Of a stretch of DNA of 64,000 nucleotides, positions 53,756 to 63,367 are shown one piece after another (the first letter of the stretch is position 1; the number at the start of each line of letters is the position of its first letter). The notes beneath the pieces were generated by a model. The model searched no databases and had not been told where the DNA came from. It saw only the letters and a list, made by a program, of their open reading frames with translations. The translations under genes were made by a program, and so were the position numbers. Source of the stretch: Bog-473 sp036268485 (lineage in GTDB: Bacteria; Actinomycetota; Acidimicrobiia; Acidimicrobiales; RAAP-2). Location of the stretch: positions 78,168 to 142,167 of the forward strand of contig DATAUC010000048.1 of the NCBI GenBank assembly GCA_036268485.1. Reading direction: 5' to 3'.

Positions 53756-55126
53756 ATGCACGCAGCACGGAGTCGCAGGGGGCAGATTTCTGTACTGGCC
53801 GGACTGGCACTCATTGCCGGATTGGTCGTGGGTCAAGCGGGGGCGGGAGCGTCGGGCAAGGCCATGTCGTCCAAGGCGGCTTCGGTCGCCGCCGATCCCA
53901 TCGGGACGATCTTGGGCCTGCTCAGTCCGCCGGCACCGGCCGCAGCGGCAGTCGTCGCGCTTTCGCCCACGTCCTTCAACTTCGGCGGCGCCACCCTCGG
54001 CAGCGGCGGCGGTGAAACGAAGATCACGTTGACCAACTCCGGAACGGCAGCCGCCACCATCACGTCCGAAAAGCTCACCGGTCCTGACTCCGACGACTGG
54101 GTTTACGAGCCGTTGCTGCCGGCGGCCGCCACGCTGACGCCCGGGTCGACAACGACCACCACTCCTCAGACCACCGGCGGGCTCTGCGGCACCACGGTGG
54201 CAGCCGGAGCGTCCTGCGTGTTGGTGGGATTGATCTTCGAGCCCGGGGGAGTGGCAATACGCACCGCCGCCTTCACGGTGACCGGCAACTTCCCGACCGC
54301 TTCAGTTGCCCTCACCGGTCTCGGTACGGACGGCTATGAGACGGCCACCGCCAAGGGCGTCGTGAACACCTTCAGCGATGCCAAGGCCTTTGGCAACGTG
54401 GACCCGATCGCTCTCGGTTCACCCATTGTCGGCATCAGTTCCACCGGCGACGATGGTGGCTACTACATGGTGTCATCCATCGGGCAGGTCTTTCCGTATG
54501 GAGATGCGCACAACTACGGGAGTATCAAGGGCAGGCTCAACCGCCTGATCGTGGGGATGGCGGCTCAAGGGCCGGCCGGTTACTGGCTGGTGTCGTCCGA
54601 CGGTGGCGTATTTACGTTTGGAGACGACGCCTTCTACGGCTCGACCGGGGCCATGCGCTTGAACAGCCCCATCGTCGGCATGGCGGCGACGCCGGACGGC
54701 GGGGGCTACTGGTTGGTGGCCTCCGACGGTGGGATCTTCTCCTTCGGGGATGCCAAGTTCTACGGCTCGACGGGCGGGACCCGTCTGAACAGTCCGGTCG
54801 TCGGCATGTCGGTCATGCCGGACGGAAAGGGCTACTGGCTGGTGGCGGCCGATGGCGGCGTCTTCGCATTCGGCAATGCAGCGTTTGACGGCTCGACTGG
54901 TGGCAACCGGCTGGTGGCTCCGATTGCGGGCATGACGGCCACTCCCGATGGTGGCGGCTACTGGCTGGTGGCATCCGACGGGGGCATTTTCTCGTTTGGC
55001 GATGCACCGTTCTATGGCAGTGCCGTCGGCCAGGTCAGCTCCAACGTCGTGGGCATCACGCTCGACGGCGGTCCGACCGGGCAAGCCGAGCATGATCAGC
55101 CGACCCAGCCGGGTAGTACGCCGTAG
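53756..55126 (+). CDS. Secreted beta-propeller-like repeat protein (GYWLV repeats), copy 1
   Basis: 456 residues from ATG 53756, with GAGGAG upstream. Signal peptide (SRRGQ, hydrophobic core ISVLAGLALIAGLVVG, AGAGAS). The next domain looks like an Ig-like, choice-of-anchor D module (SPTSFNFGGATLGSGGGETKITLTNSG). The last 230 residues are about five 43-residue repeats with the core GYWLVASDGGIFSFGDAxFYGSTG and xLNSPIVGMAATPDG. Such repeats are frequent in Acidimicrobiia and look like blades of a propeller. Role unknown; extracellular adhesion or sensing is suggested. Converges on a second protein of the same type at 55211. Confidence 0.85.
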   Translation: MHAARSRRGQISVLAGLALIAGLVVGQAGAGASGKAMSSKAASVAADPIGTILGLLSPPAPAAAAVVALSPTSFNFGGATLGSGGGETKITLTNSGTAAATITSEKLTGPDSDDWVYEPLLPAAATLTPGSTTTTTPQTTGGLCGTTVAAGASCVLVGLIFEPGGVAIRTAAFTVTGNFPTASVALTGLGTDGYETATAKGVVNTFSDAKAFGNVDPIALGSPIVGISSTGDDGGYYMVSSIGQVFPYGDAHNYGSIKGRLNRLIVGMAAQGPAGYWLVSSDGGVFTFGDDAFYGSTGAMRLNSPIVGMAATPDGGGYWLVASDGGIFSFGDAKFYGSTGGTRLNSPVVGMSVMPDGKGYWLVAADGGVFAFGNAAFDGSTGGNRLVAPIAGMTATPDGGGYWLVASDGGIFSFGDAPFYGSAVGQVSSNVVGITLDGGPTGQAEHDQPTQPGSTP

Positions 55127-55168
55127 GTGCATCCGGCAGCACGGTCGTCGGGCTGGTGGATGAGCGTC

Positions 55169-55193
55169 GAGGGGGAGGGATCCCCTCCCCCTC
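55169..55193. terminator. Bidirectional hairpin between the repeat-protein genes
   Basis: GAGGGGGAGGG and CCCTCCCCCTC nearly pair across a short centre. It lies in the 84-bp gap between convergent genes, so it probably ends transcripts from both sides. Confidence 0.7.
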
Positions 55194-55210
55194 TCGGTCT
55201 CGCCGTGTTG

Positions 55211-56812
55211 CTAGTGCTTGATGTGCGCCTGCATCCGGGCGGCTGGCGTGTCGGTAAAGGCCTGGAACGTGTAGTAGCCGTCGAGGCCGATCCCGACCGA
55301 GTTGGTGATGCCCTTGGCGCCGTCGCTGCCATAGAACGGGGCGTCGCCGAAGGCGAAGATGCCACCGTCCGAGGCATCGAGCCAGTAGCCGTTGCCGGTA
55401 GCCGTCGTGGCCATGCCCACAATGGGGCGGTTCAGCTTGAGGGCGCCGGTGGATCCGTAGAACGGGGCGTCGCCGAAGCTGAAGATTCCACCGTCACTGG
55501 CCACGAGCCAGTAGCCCTCGTAGTCGGCTGTCGGCGACATCCCGACGATCGGCCTGTTCAAATGCAGGGCGCCGGTCGATCCGAAGAACGGAGCGTCACC
55601 GAAGGTGAAGATGCCGCCGTCGGTGGCCACCAACCAGTAGCCGTCGGAGTCCGGGGTCGCTGCCATGCCGACGATCGGCTTGTTGAGGCGCAAGTTGCCG
55701 GTGGAGCCGTGGAAGGTGGCGTCGCCGAAGGTGAAGATCCCACCGTCGCTGGCCACCAGCCAGTACCCGTTGTCGTCCCCGGTAGAGGCCATGCCGACGA
55801 TCGGCTTGTTGAGGTGAACGTTGCCAGTGTCGCCGAAGCTCTGGGCGTCGCCGAAGGGGTACACGTTGCCCAGCGAGTCAAAGAGCCAGTAGCCGCCGTT
55901 GTCCGCGGTGGAGACCAGGTTGACGATGGGTGCCGGCAGGGATTGTCCGGTGAGGTCGCCCTGGAAGACAGCGTCGCCGAATGTGTCCACGTGGCCCGAG
56001 GCGGTGACCTCGTAGTAGCCCTCAGTCCCGGTACCCGTCAGGGTCACGGCCTGGTTGGTGGTGTTGCCGTCTACCGGGCTGATGGTCGCTGTCCGTAGGC
56101 CGAGCGCACCGGGCAGGAACCCGAGCGATTCCACGCACGAGGCGCCAGGCGCCACGGTCGTCGGGTCGTCGCATTCGGTGTTCTCGGTCTCGACAAAATC
56201 GTTCTGACCGGCCCCCTCCACGTCCATGGCGGTGATGACGGCGGGGACCGAGCCCGTGTTGGTAAACGTCACGGTGAGTTCGTCGCTGACGTCGCCCAAG
56301 GTGGTCGGCCCGAAGTTGAGGGTGCTCACCGAGGCGGTCAGGGTGGTGCCCGTCGCCGGCGGAGCCGTCGACGTGACCGCGTTGGACATGGCTGACGGCG
56401 CCCCCGCTCCGGCCGCGTTGACGGCGGCGACGGTGAACGAATAGGCGGTGACGGCCTTGGTGCTGGCCACGCTGTAGGAGTCATGAGCGCCCGGGGTGGG
56501 GTCCAAGCCGGATCCCACGGCCCCAGCGGGCACGCTGACAGCGGCGGTGAGTACTCCGCTCACGTAGCCGCCGATGATGAAGTTGGTGATGGCAGTGCCG
56601 TTGTCGGCGCCGACCGTCCAACTGAGCGTCACATTTCCGTTGCCTAGGGTGGCCGTAGCCCCAGTGGGGGCGGCTGGTGCGGTAGGTGAGACGGCCCCCG
56701 CTCCGGTGGCGCCCAACGCACTGAAGGCAATGACGGACAGTGCGCCGGCCAGCGCGCCGAAACGTGCCGCCTTCGTGGTGATGCGCCGTGAGGTGCTTTG
56801 CAATTTCGACAT
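55211..56812 (-). CDS. Secreted beta-propeller-like repeat protein (GYWLV repeats), copy 2 with FN3
   Basis: 533 residues from ATG 56812, with GAGGAAGCGGG upstream. Signal peptide (ITTKAARFGALAGALSVIAFSALGATGAGA). Then a fibronectin-III-like domain (PTAPAAPTGATATLGNGNVTLSW), an anchor-D-like domain (TLNFGPTTLGDVSDELTVTFTNTG), and about six repeats of the type GYWLVASDGGIFSFGDAPFYGSTG/LNRPIVGMATTATG. Related to the protein at 53756 in domain order and repeat unit but with FN3 added. Probably arose by inverted duplication (inference). Role unknown. Confidence 0.88.
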   Translation of the reverse strand: MSKLQSTSRRITTKAARFGALAGALSVIAFSALGATGAGAVSPTAPAAPTGATATLGNGNVTLSWTVGADNGTAITNFIIGGYVSGVLTAAVSVPAGAVGSGLDPTPGAHDSYSVASTKAVTAYSFTVAAVNAAGAGAPSAMSNAVTSTAPPATGTTLTASVSTLNFGPTTLGDVSDELTVTFTNTGSVPAVITAMDVEGAGQNDFVETENTECDDPTTVAPGASCVESLGFLPGALGLRTATISPVDGNTTNQAVTLTGTGTEGYYEVTASGHVDTFGDAVFQGDLTGQSLPAPIVNLVSTADNGGYWLFDSLGNVYPFGDAQSFGDTGNVHLNKPIVGMASTGDDNGYWLVASDGGIFTFGDATFHGSTGNLRLNKPIVGMAATPDSDGYWLVATDGGIFTFGDAPFFGSTGALHLNRPIVGMSPTADYEGYWLVASDGGIFSFGDAPFYGSTGALKLNRPIVGMATTATGNGYWLDASDGGIFAFGDAPFYGSDGAKGITNSVGIGLDGYYTFQAFTDTPAARMQAHIKH

Positions 56813-56957
56813 GTTCCCGCTTCCTCGTGATCCCGCGCCCTTACGTGCGGGGATGATGCAGGGCGAACGTACCGCGGGAATTACGAAATTGCGCCGGAAA
56901 CTCGTCGTTTTTGAGCCGGGCAACCGCGCTGCAACCGCTTATCGACGGCGAAGCACC

Positions 56958-57548
56958 CTATGAACTGACCAGGGCAGGCACGAGGGCCACGGGCGGCTCG
57001 GAGAAGACGGAAGTGATCTCCCGGCAGAAGGCCTTCAGGTCCGACGGCTGCCGGCTGGTGACCAGGACGTTGATGCCGTCCCGGCACACGGCCACCTCCC
57101 GGTCGACCCAGGTCGCTCCGGCATTGCGCAGATCGGTCTGCAGGCTGGGCCACGACGTCATCGTGCGGCCGCAGACCAGGTCCCCCTCAATGAGGGTCCA
57201 CGGGCCGTGACAGATGGCGGCCACCGGCTTGCCGGCCTCGAACATGGCCATGAGGAAGTCAACGGCTGGGGCATCCTGGCGGAGCTGGTCGGGATTGGCC
57301 ACGCCGCCCGGGAGGACGACAGCATCGAAGTCGGTCGCCGTGACCTCCTCGGTCACACGGTCGACGGGAAATCGTCCGGACTGTTCCAAGTGACGCATGG
57401 TCCCGGCCAGACCCGGCTTGGGAGCGACCAGTTCCGGCCTTCCCCCCGCATCGACCACGGCCTTCCACGGTTCTGAGAGCTCACTTTGTTCGATACCTTC
57501 GTTGGCCACCAGAAAGGCGACCCGGACGTTCTTCAGTTGGTTGGTCAT
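56958..57548 (-). CDS. DJ-1/PfpI family protein
   Basis: 196 residues from ATG 57548, with GGGGAGGTG upstream. Nucleophile Cys in AAICHGPWTLIE (GxCHGxW), the Glu partner at SELSEPW and the closing strand VLVTSRQPSDL. The family covers class I glutamine-amidotransferase-fold proteins such as protein deglycases and general stress proteins. Which activity applies is unknown. Confidence 0.92.
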   Translation of the reverse strand: MTNQLKNVRVAFLVANEGIEQSELSEPWKAVVDAGGRPELVAPKPGLAGTMRHLEQSGRFPVDRVTEEVTATDFDAVVLPGGVANPDQLRQDAPAVDFLMAMFEAGKPVAAICHGPWTLIEGDLVCGRTMTSWPSLQTDLRNAGATWVDREVAVCRDGINVLVTSRQPSDLKAFCREITSVFSEPPVALVPALVSS

Positions 57549-57674
57549 GTGCCAACACCTCCCCCGTGTGTCCCTACCCCAGGGCGCGGGCGTCAAACCT
57601 GGTCCCAGGTCGAAAGGAGGGCAACCGGGGGGTTAGAGTGGTGCGTAATCCGACGCAACGAACGGAGATGACTC

Positions 57675-58958
57675 GTGCCCGCAACCGTGGTGGTGGGGAC
57701 CCAGTGGGGCGATGAGGGGAAGGGCAAACTCACCGACCTCCTCGCCCGCGAGATGGACATGGTGGTGCGCTACCAGGGCGGCCACAACGCCGGTCACCGG
57801 ATCGTGGTCAACGGCGAGGCCTTCGCCCTCCAGCTCGTACCGAGCGGGATCCTGTACGAGCACATCACGCCGATGATCGGCAATGGCGTCGTGGTGGACC
57901 CCGCCGTCCTGCTGGCCGAGCTGGACAGCCTGGCCGCCAAGGGCGTCGACACCAGCCGCATGGTGGTGAGTGGCAACGCCCACCTGATCATGCCGTACCA
58001 CCAGGAATTGGACCGGGTGACTGAACGCTTCCTGGGCAAGAACGCCCTGGGCACCACCAAGCGGGGCATCGGCCCGGCCTACGCCGACAAGGCGACCCGG
58101 GTGGGCATCCGGGTTCAGGACCTCTTCGACCCGAAGATCTTCCGCCAGAAGCTCGATGTGGTGCTCAAAGAGAAGAACGCCATCCTGGCCAAGGTCTACA
58201 ACCGGCTGCCGCTCTCGGCCGACGACATCGCCGACCGCTATCTCAACGAGTACGCCGCCCGCATCGAGCCCATGGTGGGCGACACGGTGGGTCTCATTCA
58301 CGATGCCGTCGAGGGCGGCCGCAACGTCCTCCTGGAAGGGGCCCAGGCCACGTTCCTGGACCTCGACCACGGGACCTATCCCTTCGTAACCTCGTCCAAC
58401 CCGGTAGCCGGCGGCGCCTGCACCGGCTCAGGCCTCGGACCGCGTGACATCGACCGGGTCATCGGCATCGCCAAGGCCTACGTGACCCGGGTGGGCGCCG
58501 GCCCGTTCCCGACCGAGCAGGACAACGACATCGGCGCCCTGCTGGTCGAGCGGGGCCACGAGTTCGGCACCAACACCGGCCGCATGCGGCGCTGTGGCTG
58601 GTTCGACGCCGTCATGCTGCGCCAGGCCGTGCGCCTCAACTCCATGACCGAGGTGGCCCTGACCAAGTTGGATGTGCTCGACACGTTCGAGTCGGTGAAG
58701 GTCTGCGTGGCCTACGAGGCCGACGGTGTGCGCTACACCCACCTGCCCTATCACCAGTCGGTCTTCCACAACGTGAAGCCGATTTACGAGGAGCTGCCCG
58801 GTTGGAAGACCGATCTGACGGCGGCCACCGAACCCGGCGACATGCCGGCGGCAGCGCGTGACTACGTGGCCTTCCTGTCCGAGCAGATCGGCGTACCGGT
58901 ACGGCTGGTCGGGGTGGGCCCCGGCCGTGAGCAGTTCGTCTCATTCGCTACGGCGTGA
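57675..58958 (+). CDS. purA: Adenylosuccinate synthetase
   Basis: 427 residues from GTG 57675. Joins IMP and aspartate with GTP, first step from IMP to AMP. GTP-binding GDEGKGKLTDLLA and GGHNAGHRIV near the start, GTTKRGIGPAY, and ARGTRVGAGPFPT-like (VTRVGAGPFPTE). First gene of a purine cluster in which each following gene overlaps the last by about 4 bp, so expression is coupled. Confidence 0.98.
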   Translation: MPATVVVGTQWGDEGKGKLTDLLAREMDMVVRYQGGHNAGHRIVVNGEAFALQLVPSGILYEHITPMIGNGVVVDPAVLLAELDSLAAKGVDTSRMVVSGNAHLIMPYHQELDRVTERFLGKNALGTTKRGIGPAYADKATRVGIRVQDLFDPKIFRQKLDVVLKEKNAILAKVYNRLPLSADDIADRYLNEYAARIEPMVGDTVGLIHDAVEGGRNVLLEGAQATFLDLDHGTYPFVTSSNPVAGGACTGSGLGPRDIDRVIGIAKAYVTRVGAGPFPTEQDNDIGALLVERGHEFGTNTGRMRRCGWFDAVMLRQAVRLNSMTEVALTKLDVLDTFESVKVCVAYEADGVRYTHLPYHQSVFHNVKPIYEELPGWKTDLTAATEPGDMPAAARDYVAFLSEQIGVPVRLVGVGPGREQFVSFATA

Positions 58959-60232
58959 GGGTCTGCGTCGTCGGCAGCGGGGGACGCGAGCACGCGCTGG
59001 CCCATGTCCTGGCCCGCACGGCCGAGGTGGTTGTTACTCCGGGCAATCCGGGCATGGCGGCGCCGATTACGGTCACCGACGCCCCGCCGTCGGAGATCGC
59101 GGCCGATCTGATCGTCATCGGGCCCGAAGCACCGTTGGTCGACGGCCTGGCCGACCGCCTGCGAGCCGAGGGCCGAACCGTCATGGGTCCAGGCTCGGAC
59201 GGCGCCCTGCTGGAAGGGTCCAAGGCCTTCATGAAGGAGGTGTTGGCCGATGCCGGGGTGCCGACAGCCCGCTTCGCCGCCTTCGACCACTTGCAGAGCA
59301 AAGAGGCGTTGGCCTTCCTACGCACCATGCCGGGACCCTGGGTCATCAAGACCGACGGCTTGGCGGCCGGCAAGGGTGTGCTGGTGGCCCAGACCATCGA
59401 GCAGGCCGAGCGCGACGTGCGGTCCAAGCTGTCCGGGTCGGCCTTCGGCGACGCTGGCCGCAACATCGTGATTGAAGAGGGACTGGTGGGGGAGGAGTGC
59501 TCGCTGCTCGTCCTCTTCGACGGCACCACCGCCGTGCCCTTGCTGCCGGCCCAGGACTTCAAGCGGATCGGTGACGAGGACCGCGGACCCAACACCGGCG
59601 GCATGGGTGCCTATGCGCCGATGCCCCACGTGTCTTCGGCGCTGGTCGACCAGATCATGGACGTGGCCGTCCTGCCTCTGACGGCAGCGTTGCAGCGCCG
59701 GGGCATCGACTACCGGGGCGTGCTCTACGCCGGTCTCATGCTGGGACCCGATGGGCCCAAGGTGATTGAGTACAACGTGCGCTTCGGTGATCCGGAGACG
59801 CAGGTGGTACTGCCGTTGCTGTCGTGCGACGCGGCGGAACTGTTCATGGCCGTGGCCACCGGCACCTTGGCCGACATCGCCCCACCGACCTTCTCGTCCG
59901 ACGCCGCCGTGTGCGTGGTCCTGGCTTCGCCGGGCTACCCCGATCAGCCCCGCACAGGAGATCCCATCGACGGGCTCAATGCCTCCGGACAATCGATGGC
60001 CGGCACTGACGGGGTCACCGTGTTCCACGCCGGGACCAGACGGCCCATCGCGGACGGCCCTTTCCAGACGGCAGGCGGACGGGTCCTCGGCGTCACCGCG
60101 GTGGCGCCCTCATTGGAAGCTGCCCGCACCAACGCCTACGCCGCCCTCGAGCCGATCGGCTGGGACGGCCTGCAGGTTCGACGAGACATCGCGGCCCTGG
60201 CCGCCCGGACACCCGAGGAGCCAGTCCGATGA
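58955..60232 (+). CDS. purD: Phosphoribosylamine-glycine ligase
   Basis: 425 residues; GTG 58955 overlaps the purA stop. ATP-grasp enzyme making GAR. N-domain VVGSGGREHALAHVLA, central PGPWVIKTDGLAAGKGVLVA, and EYNVRFGDPETQ near the end. Full length, no gaps. Step 2 of the pathway. Confidence 0.97.
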   Translation: MRVCVVGSGGREHALAHVLARTAEVVVTPGNPGMAAPITVTDAPPSEIAADLIVIGPEAPLVDGLADRLRAEGRTVMGPGSDGALLEGSKAFMKEVLADAGVPTARFAAFDHLQSKEALAFLRTMPGPWVIKTDGLAAGKGVLVAQTIEQAERDVRSKLSGSAFGDAGRNIVIEEGLVGEECSLLVLFDGTTAVPLLPAQDFKRIGDEDRGPNTGGMGAYAPMPHVSSALVDQIMDVAVLPLTAALQRRGIDYRGVLYAGLMLGPDGPKVIEYNVRFGDPETQVVLPLLSCDAAELFMAVATGTLADIAPPTFSSDAAVCVVLASPGYPDQPRTGDPIDGLNASGQSMAGTDGVTVFHAGTRRPIADGPFQTAGGRVLGVTAVAPSLEAARTNAYAALEPIGWDGLQVRRDIAALAARTPEEPVR

Positions 60233-61533
60233 TCCCCCGCTATTCGCCGCCCGACATGGCCGCCCTTTTCACCGATGCCGCCCGCTTCGGTCTGTGGCTC
60301 GAAGTCGAGTTGCTGGCCACCGAAGCGCAGGCTCTCGTCGGTGTCGTCCCGGCGGACGCCGCCGCCACGTGTCGGGCCAAGGCACCCACGGTGGACGACG
60401 TCTTCGTGGCCGACGTGCTCGAGCGCGAGAGGATCACCGATCATGACGTGGCCGCTTTCGTCGATGTGGTGCAGGATCGTATCGGCGCCCCGGCCGGCTC
60501 GTACATCCACTACGGGCTGACGTCATCCGATGTGGTCGACACCGCGCTGTGTGCCACGCTGACCCGCGCCGCTGATGTGTTGCTGATCGACCTCGATGCG
60601 TTCGTGGCCGCTCTCAAGGACCGGGCCCTGGAGCTGATGGACGTGCCGGTGACCGGCCGCACCCACGGCATGCACGCCGAGCCCACCACCTTCGGGGCCA
60701 AATTCGCCCTGTGGGCGCTGCAGGCCGACCGGGACCGCCGCCGCCTGCGGGCCGCACGCGACGGGATCGCCGTGGGCAAGCTGTCGGGTGCGGTGGGGAC
60801 CTATTCCAACATCGACCCGGCCGTCGAAGCGCATGTCTGCGCTGCGCTCGGGCTGCAGCCGGTGCCGGCCACCCAGGTCATCGCCCGCGATCGGCATGCC
60901 GAGTACTTCTACGCCTGCGCCTCCATCGGGGCCACGGTGGAGCTCATGTGCACCGAGATCCGCCATCTGGCCCGTAGTGAGTTGGGTGAGGCGGAAGAGC
61001 CGTTCGGCGCCGGCCAGAAGGGCAGCTCGGCCATGCCCCACAAGCGGAACCCGATCCTGTCCGAGCGACTCTGCGGCCTGGCCCGCCTGCTGCGCGGCTA
61101 CCTGGGCGCCGGTCTGGAAGATGTGGCGCTGTGGCACGAGCGCGATATCTCGCACAGTTCGGTGGAACGGGTAGCCATTCCCGATGCCTCGCTGCTTGCC
61201 TGCTACCTGTTGCGCAAGGCCACCGGCTTGGCCTCCGGCCTAGTCATCAATGCCGACCGGGCGCTCGACAACCTGACCAATGGCACCTTCGGTCTCGTCT
61301 TCAGCCAGTCGGTGCTGCTGGCCCTGGTCTCCTCCGGCCTGACCCGGGACGAGGCCTACCGCATCGTCCAGCGCGACGCCCGGGCTTCGTGGGCCGAACG
61401 GCGCCACCTGCGCGAGGTGTTGACCGCCGATCCCGACGTGTCGCTCTCTGAAGCCCAGTTGGACGACGCCTTCGATCTGACGCGCACGCTGCGCCATACC
61501 GACCGTTTCGCCGACGCACTGGCGGCGCTGTGA
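60229..61533 (+). CDS. purB: Adenylosuccinate lyase
   Basis: 434 residues; ATG overlaps purD. Cleaves adenylosuccinate and SAICAR. The fumarase/ASL signature GSSAMPHKRNP is present, with THGMHAEP (catalytic His) earlier. Needed twice in the purine pathway, after PurC and PurA, both encoded here. Confidence 0.98.
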   Translation: MIPRYSPPDMAALFTDAARFGLWLEVELLATEAQALVGVVPADAAATCRAKAPTVDDVFVADVLERERITDHDVAAFVDVVQDRIGAPAGSYIHYGLTSSDVVDTALCATLTRAADVLLIDLDAFVAALKDRALELMDVPVTGRTHGMHAEPTTFGAKFALWALQADRDRRRLRAARDGIAVGKLSGAVGTYSNIDPAVEAHVCAALGLQPVPATQVIARDRHAEYFYACASIGATVELMCTEIRHLARSELGEAEEPFGAGQKGSSAMPHKRNPILSERLCGLARLLRGYLGAGLEDVALWHERDISHSSVERVAIPDASLLACYLLRKATGLASGLVINADRALDNLTNGTFGLVFSQSVLLALVSSGLTRDEAYRIVQRDARASWAERRHLREVLTADPDVSLSEAQLDDAFDLTRTLRHTDRFADALAAL

Positions 61534-62423
61534 GCTTCGACCTGCCGCAACTGCACTCGGGCAAGGTCCGCGAGCTCTACGACGCCGGCGACGGCCGCCT
61601 CTTGATGGTGGCCTCGGACCGGGTGAGCGCCTTCGACGTGATCATGGCCGAGCCCATCCGCAACAAGGGGCGGGTCCTGACCGCCATGACGGTGTTCTGG
61701 TGTGAGGAGATGGCCGACGTGGTCCCCGGCACGCTGCTGGCGGCTGACCCGGCTGAGATTGAGGCCGCCCTGGCCATGACCCTGCCGCGGGAATGGGCCG
61801 GTCGGGCCGTACTGGTGCGTAAGGCCGACATGCTGCAGCTCGAATGCATCGTGCGGGGCTACCTGGCCGGCCAGGCCTACGAGGAGTACGAGAAGTCGGG
61901 CACCGTGCACGGCACGGTCATGCCCAAAGGCCTGCGCATGGCGGACCCGCTGGCCGAACCCATCTTCACCCCGTCGACCAAAGCGGCCGCCGGGCACGAC
62001 ATCAACATCGACTTCGACGCTGCAGTCGATCTGGTCGGGGCCGAGGCGGCCAACGAGGCGCGAGACATCTGCCTCGAGCTCTACCGCCGGGCGGCGGCCC
62101 GGGCCGCCGATGTCGGGTTCATCCTGGCCGACACCAAATTCGAATTGGGCTACGTGGACGGCAAGCTCTCGCTGTGCGACGAGGTGTGCACACCGGATTC
62201 GTCGCGCTTGTGGCCGGCCGACCAGGTGGTGCCCGGCACCACGCCGGCCGCCTTTGACAAGCAGCCCTTGCGCGACTGGCTGGCCGCCCAACCGTGGGAC
62301 CGTACGCCTCCGCCCCCACCCTTGCCCGACAGCGTGAGTGGCGCCATGTCCGAACGGTACGTGGCGGCCTACGAGCGGGTCACCGGACGCTCGTTGAGCG
62401 ACTGGTACGGTGCCTCTGCATGA
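61530..62423 (+). CDS. purC: SAICAR synthetase
   Basis: 297 residues; GTG 61530 overlaps the purB stop. Adds aspartate to CAIR with ATP. HSGKVRELYDAGDGRLLMVASDRVSAFDV is the typical opening, then VVRGYLAGQAY-like (IVRGYLAG), DTKFELGYVDGKL and DEVCTPDSSR. The length of ~300 is that of the longer PurC type found in actinobacteria and eukaryotes. Confidence 0.97.
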   Translation: MSFDLPQLHSGKVRELYDAGDGRLLMVASDRVSAFDVIMAEPIRNKGRVLTAMTVFWCEEMADVVPGTLLAADPAEIEAALAMTLPREWAGRAVLVRKADMLQLECIVRGYLAGQAYEEYEKSGTVHGTVMPKGLRMADPLAEPIFTPSTKAAAGHDINIDFDAAVDLVGAEAANEARDICLELYRRAAARAADVGFILADTKFELGYVDGKLSLCDEVCTPDSSRLWPADQVVPGTTPAAFDKQPLRDWLAAQPWDRTPPPPPLPDSVSGAMSERYVAAYERVTGRSLSDWYGASA

Positions 62424-62677
62424 AGTTTCAGGCACACGTCGAGGTCCAATTGCGAGCCGGAATCGCCGATCCGGAAGGGGCCACGATCGAACGGGCCCTC
62501 CCGGCCCTGGGCTTTGACGGCGTCGCCCGGGTCCGGGCCGGTCGCTCCTTCAACTTCGAGGTGGAGGCACCGGACGAAGTGCAGGCCAGGGCCAAGGCCA
62601 CTGAATTGGCCGACCGCCTGCTGGCCAATCCTGTGATTGAGGAAAGCCGGCTCGACCTCCAAGCGCTCGGGGGCTAA
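62420..62677 (+). CDS. purS: FGAM synthase subunit PurS
   Basis: 85 residues from ATG 62420, overlapping purC; the longer open frame is only extension. KFQAHVEVQLRAGIADPEG, ALGFDGVARVRAGRSFNFE and the end ADRLLANPVIEESRLD are PurS features. It bridges PurQ and PurL in the multi-subunit FGAM synthase. Confidence 0.95.
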   Translation: MKFQAHVEVQLRAGIADPEGATIERALPALGFDGVARVRAGRSFNFEVEAPDEVQARAKATELADRLLANPVIEESRLDLQALGG

Positions 62678-63358
62678 ATGGCCTCGCGCATCGGCGTCGT
62701 CGTCTTCCCGGGGACCAACTGCGAATACGACGTGGTCCAGGCGGTGGAACGCCTGGGCGGCCAGGGAGAACTTCTGTGGCACGGCGCGGCCGATCTCAGC
62801 GGCGTCGACGCCGTGGTGCTGCCCGGTGGCTTCGCCCACGGTGACTATCTGCGGCCCGGTGCGTTGGCCCGGTTCTCTCCCATCATGGACGCCGTCACGG
62901 CGTTCGCCCAGGCCGGTGGGCCGGTCGTCGGTATCTGCAACGGCTTCCAGGTGCTCACCGAAGCCGGGCTGTTGCCCGGCGCCCTGCAGAAGAACGGCCG
63001 GCTGCGCTTCCTGTGCCAACCAGCCCGCCTGCGGGTGGCCTCGGCCGGATCGGTGCTGACCGGGCTGACCACCGTGGGGGACGAACTGGTCATTCCCATC
63101 AATCACTTCTCCGGGAGCTACACCTGCGATCCCGAAACGTTGCGCCAGCTCACCGAAGGTGACCGCATCGTTTTGCGCTATGTGGACAACCCGAACGGCT
63201 CAATTGATGACATCGCCGGTATCCGCAATGACGCCGGCAACGTCGTCGGTCTCATGCCGCATCCCGAACGGGCTTCGCATGCGTTGCTCGGTTCGGAGGA
63301 CGGGGTGGTCCTGCTGCAGTCGTTGCTCAGCGCAGCCGCCTCGGCCGTCGCCGCCTGA
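62678..63358 (+). CDS. purQ: FGAM synthase glutaminase subunit PurQ
   Basis: 226 residues, starting immediately after the purS stop. Class I glutamine amidotransferase: Cys in VGICNGFQVLTEAGLL, His and Glu in GLMPHPERA. Supplies ammonia to PurL. The large subunit gene purL, often next, is not present in this window: the next gene is on the other strand. Confidence 0.97.
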   Translation: MASRIGVVVFPGTNCEYDVVQAVERLGGQGELLWHGAADLSGVDAVVLPGGFAHGDYLRPGALARFSPIMDAVTAFAQAGGPVVGICNGFQVLTEAGLLPGALQKNGRLRFLCQPARLRVASAGSVLTGLTTVGDELVIPINHFSGSYTCDPETLRQLTEGDRIVLRYVDNPNGSIDDIAGIRNDAGNVVGLMPHPERASHALLGSEDGVVLLQSLLSAAASAVAA

Positions 63359-63367
63359 GTTACCCCT

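Noticed and set aside
54541..55060. Regular DNA repeats that could look like a repeat array
   Set aside because: They are the coding repeats of the GYWLV protein, not CRISPR or satellite DNA.
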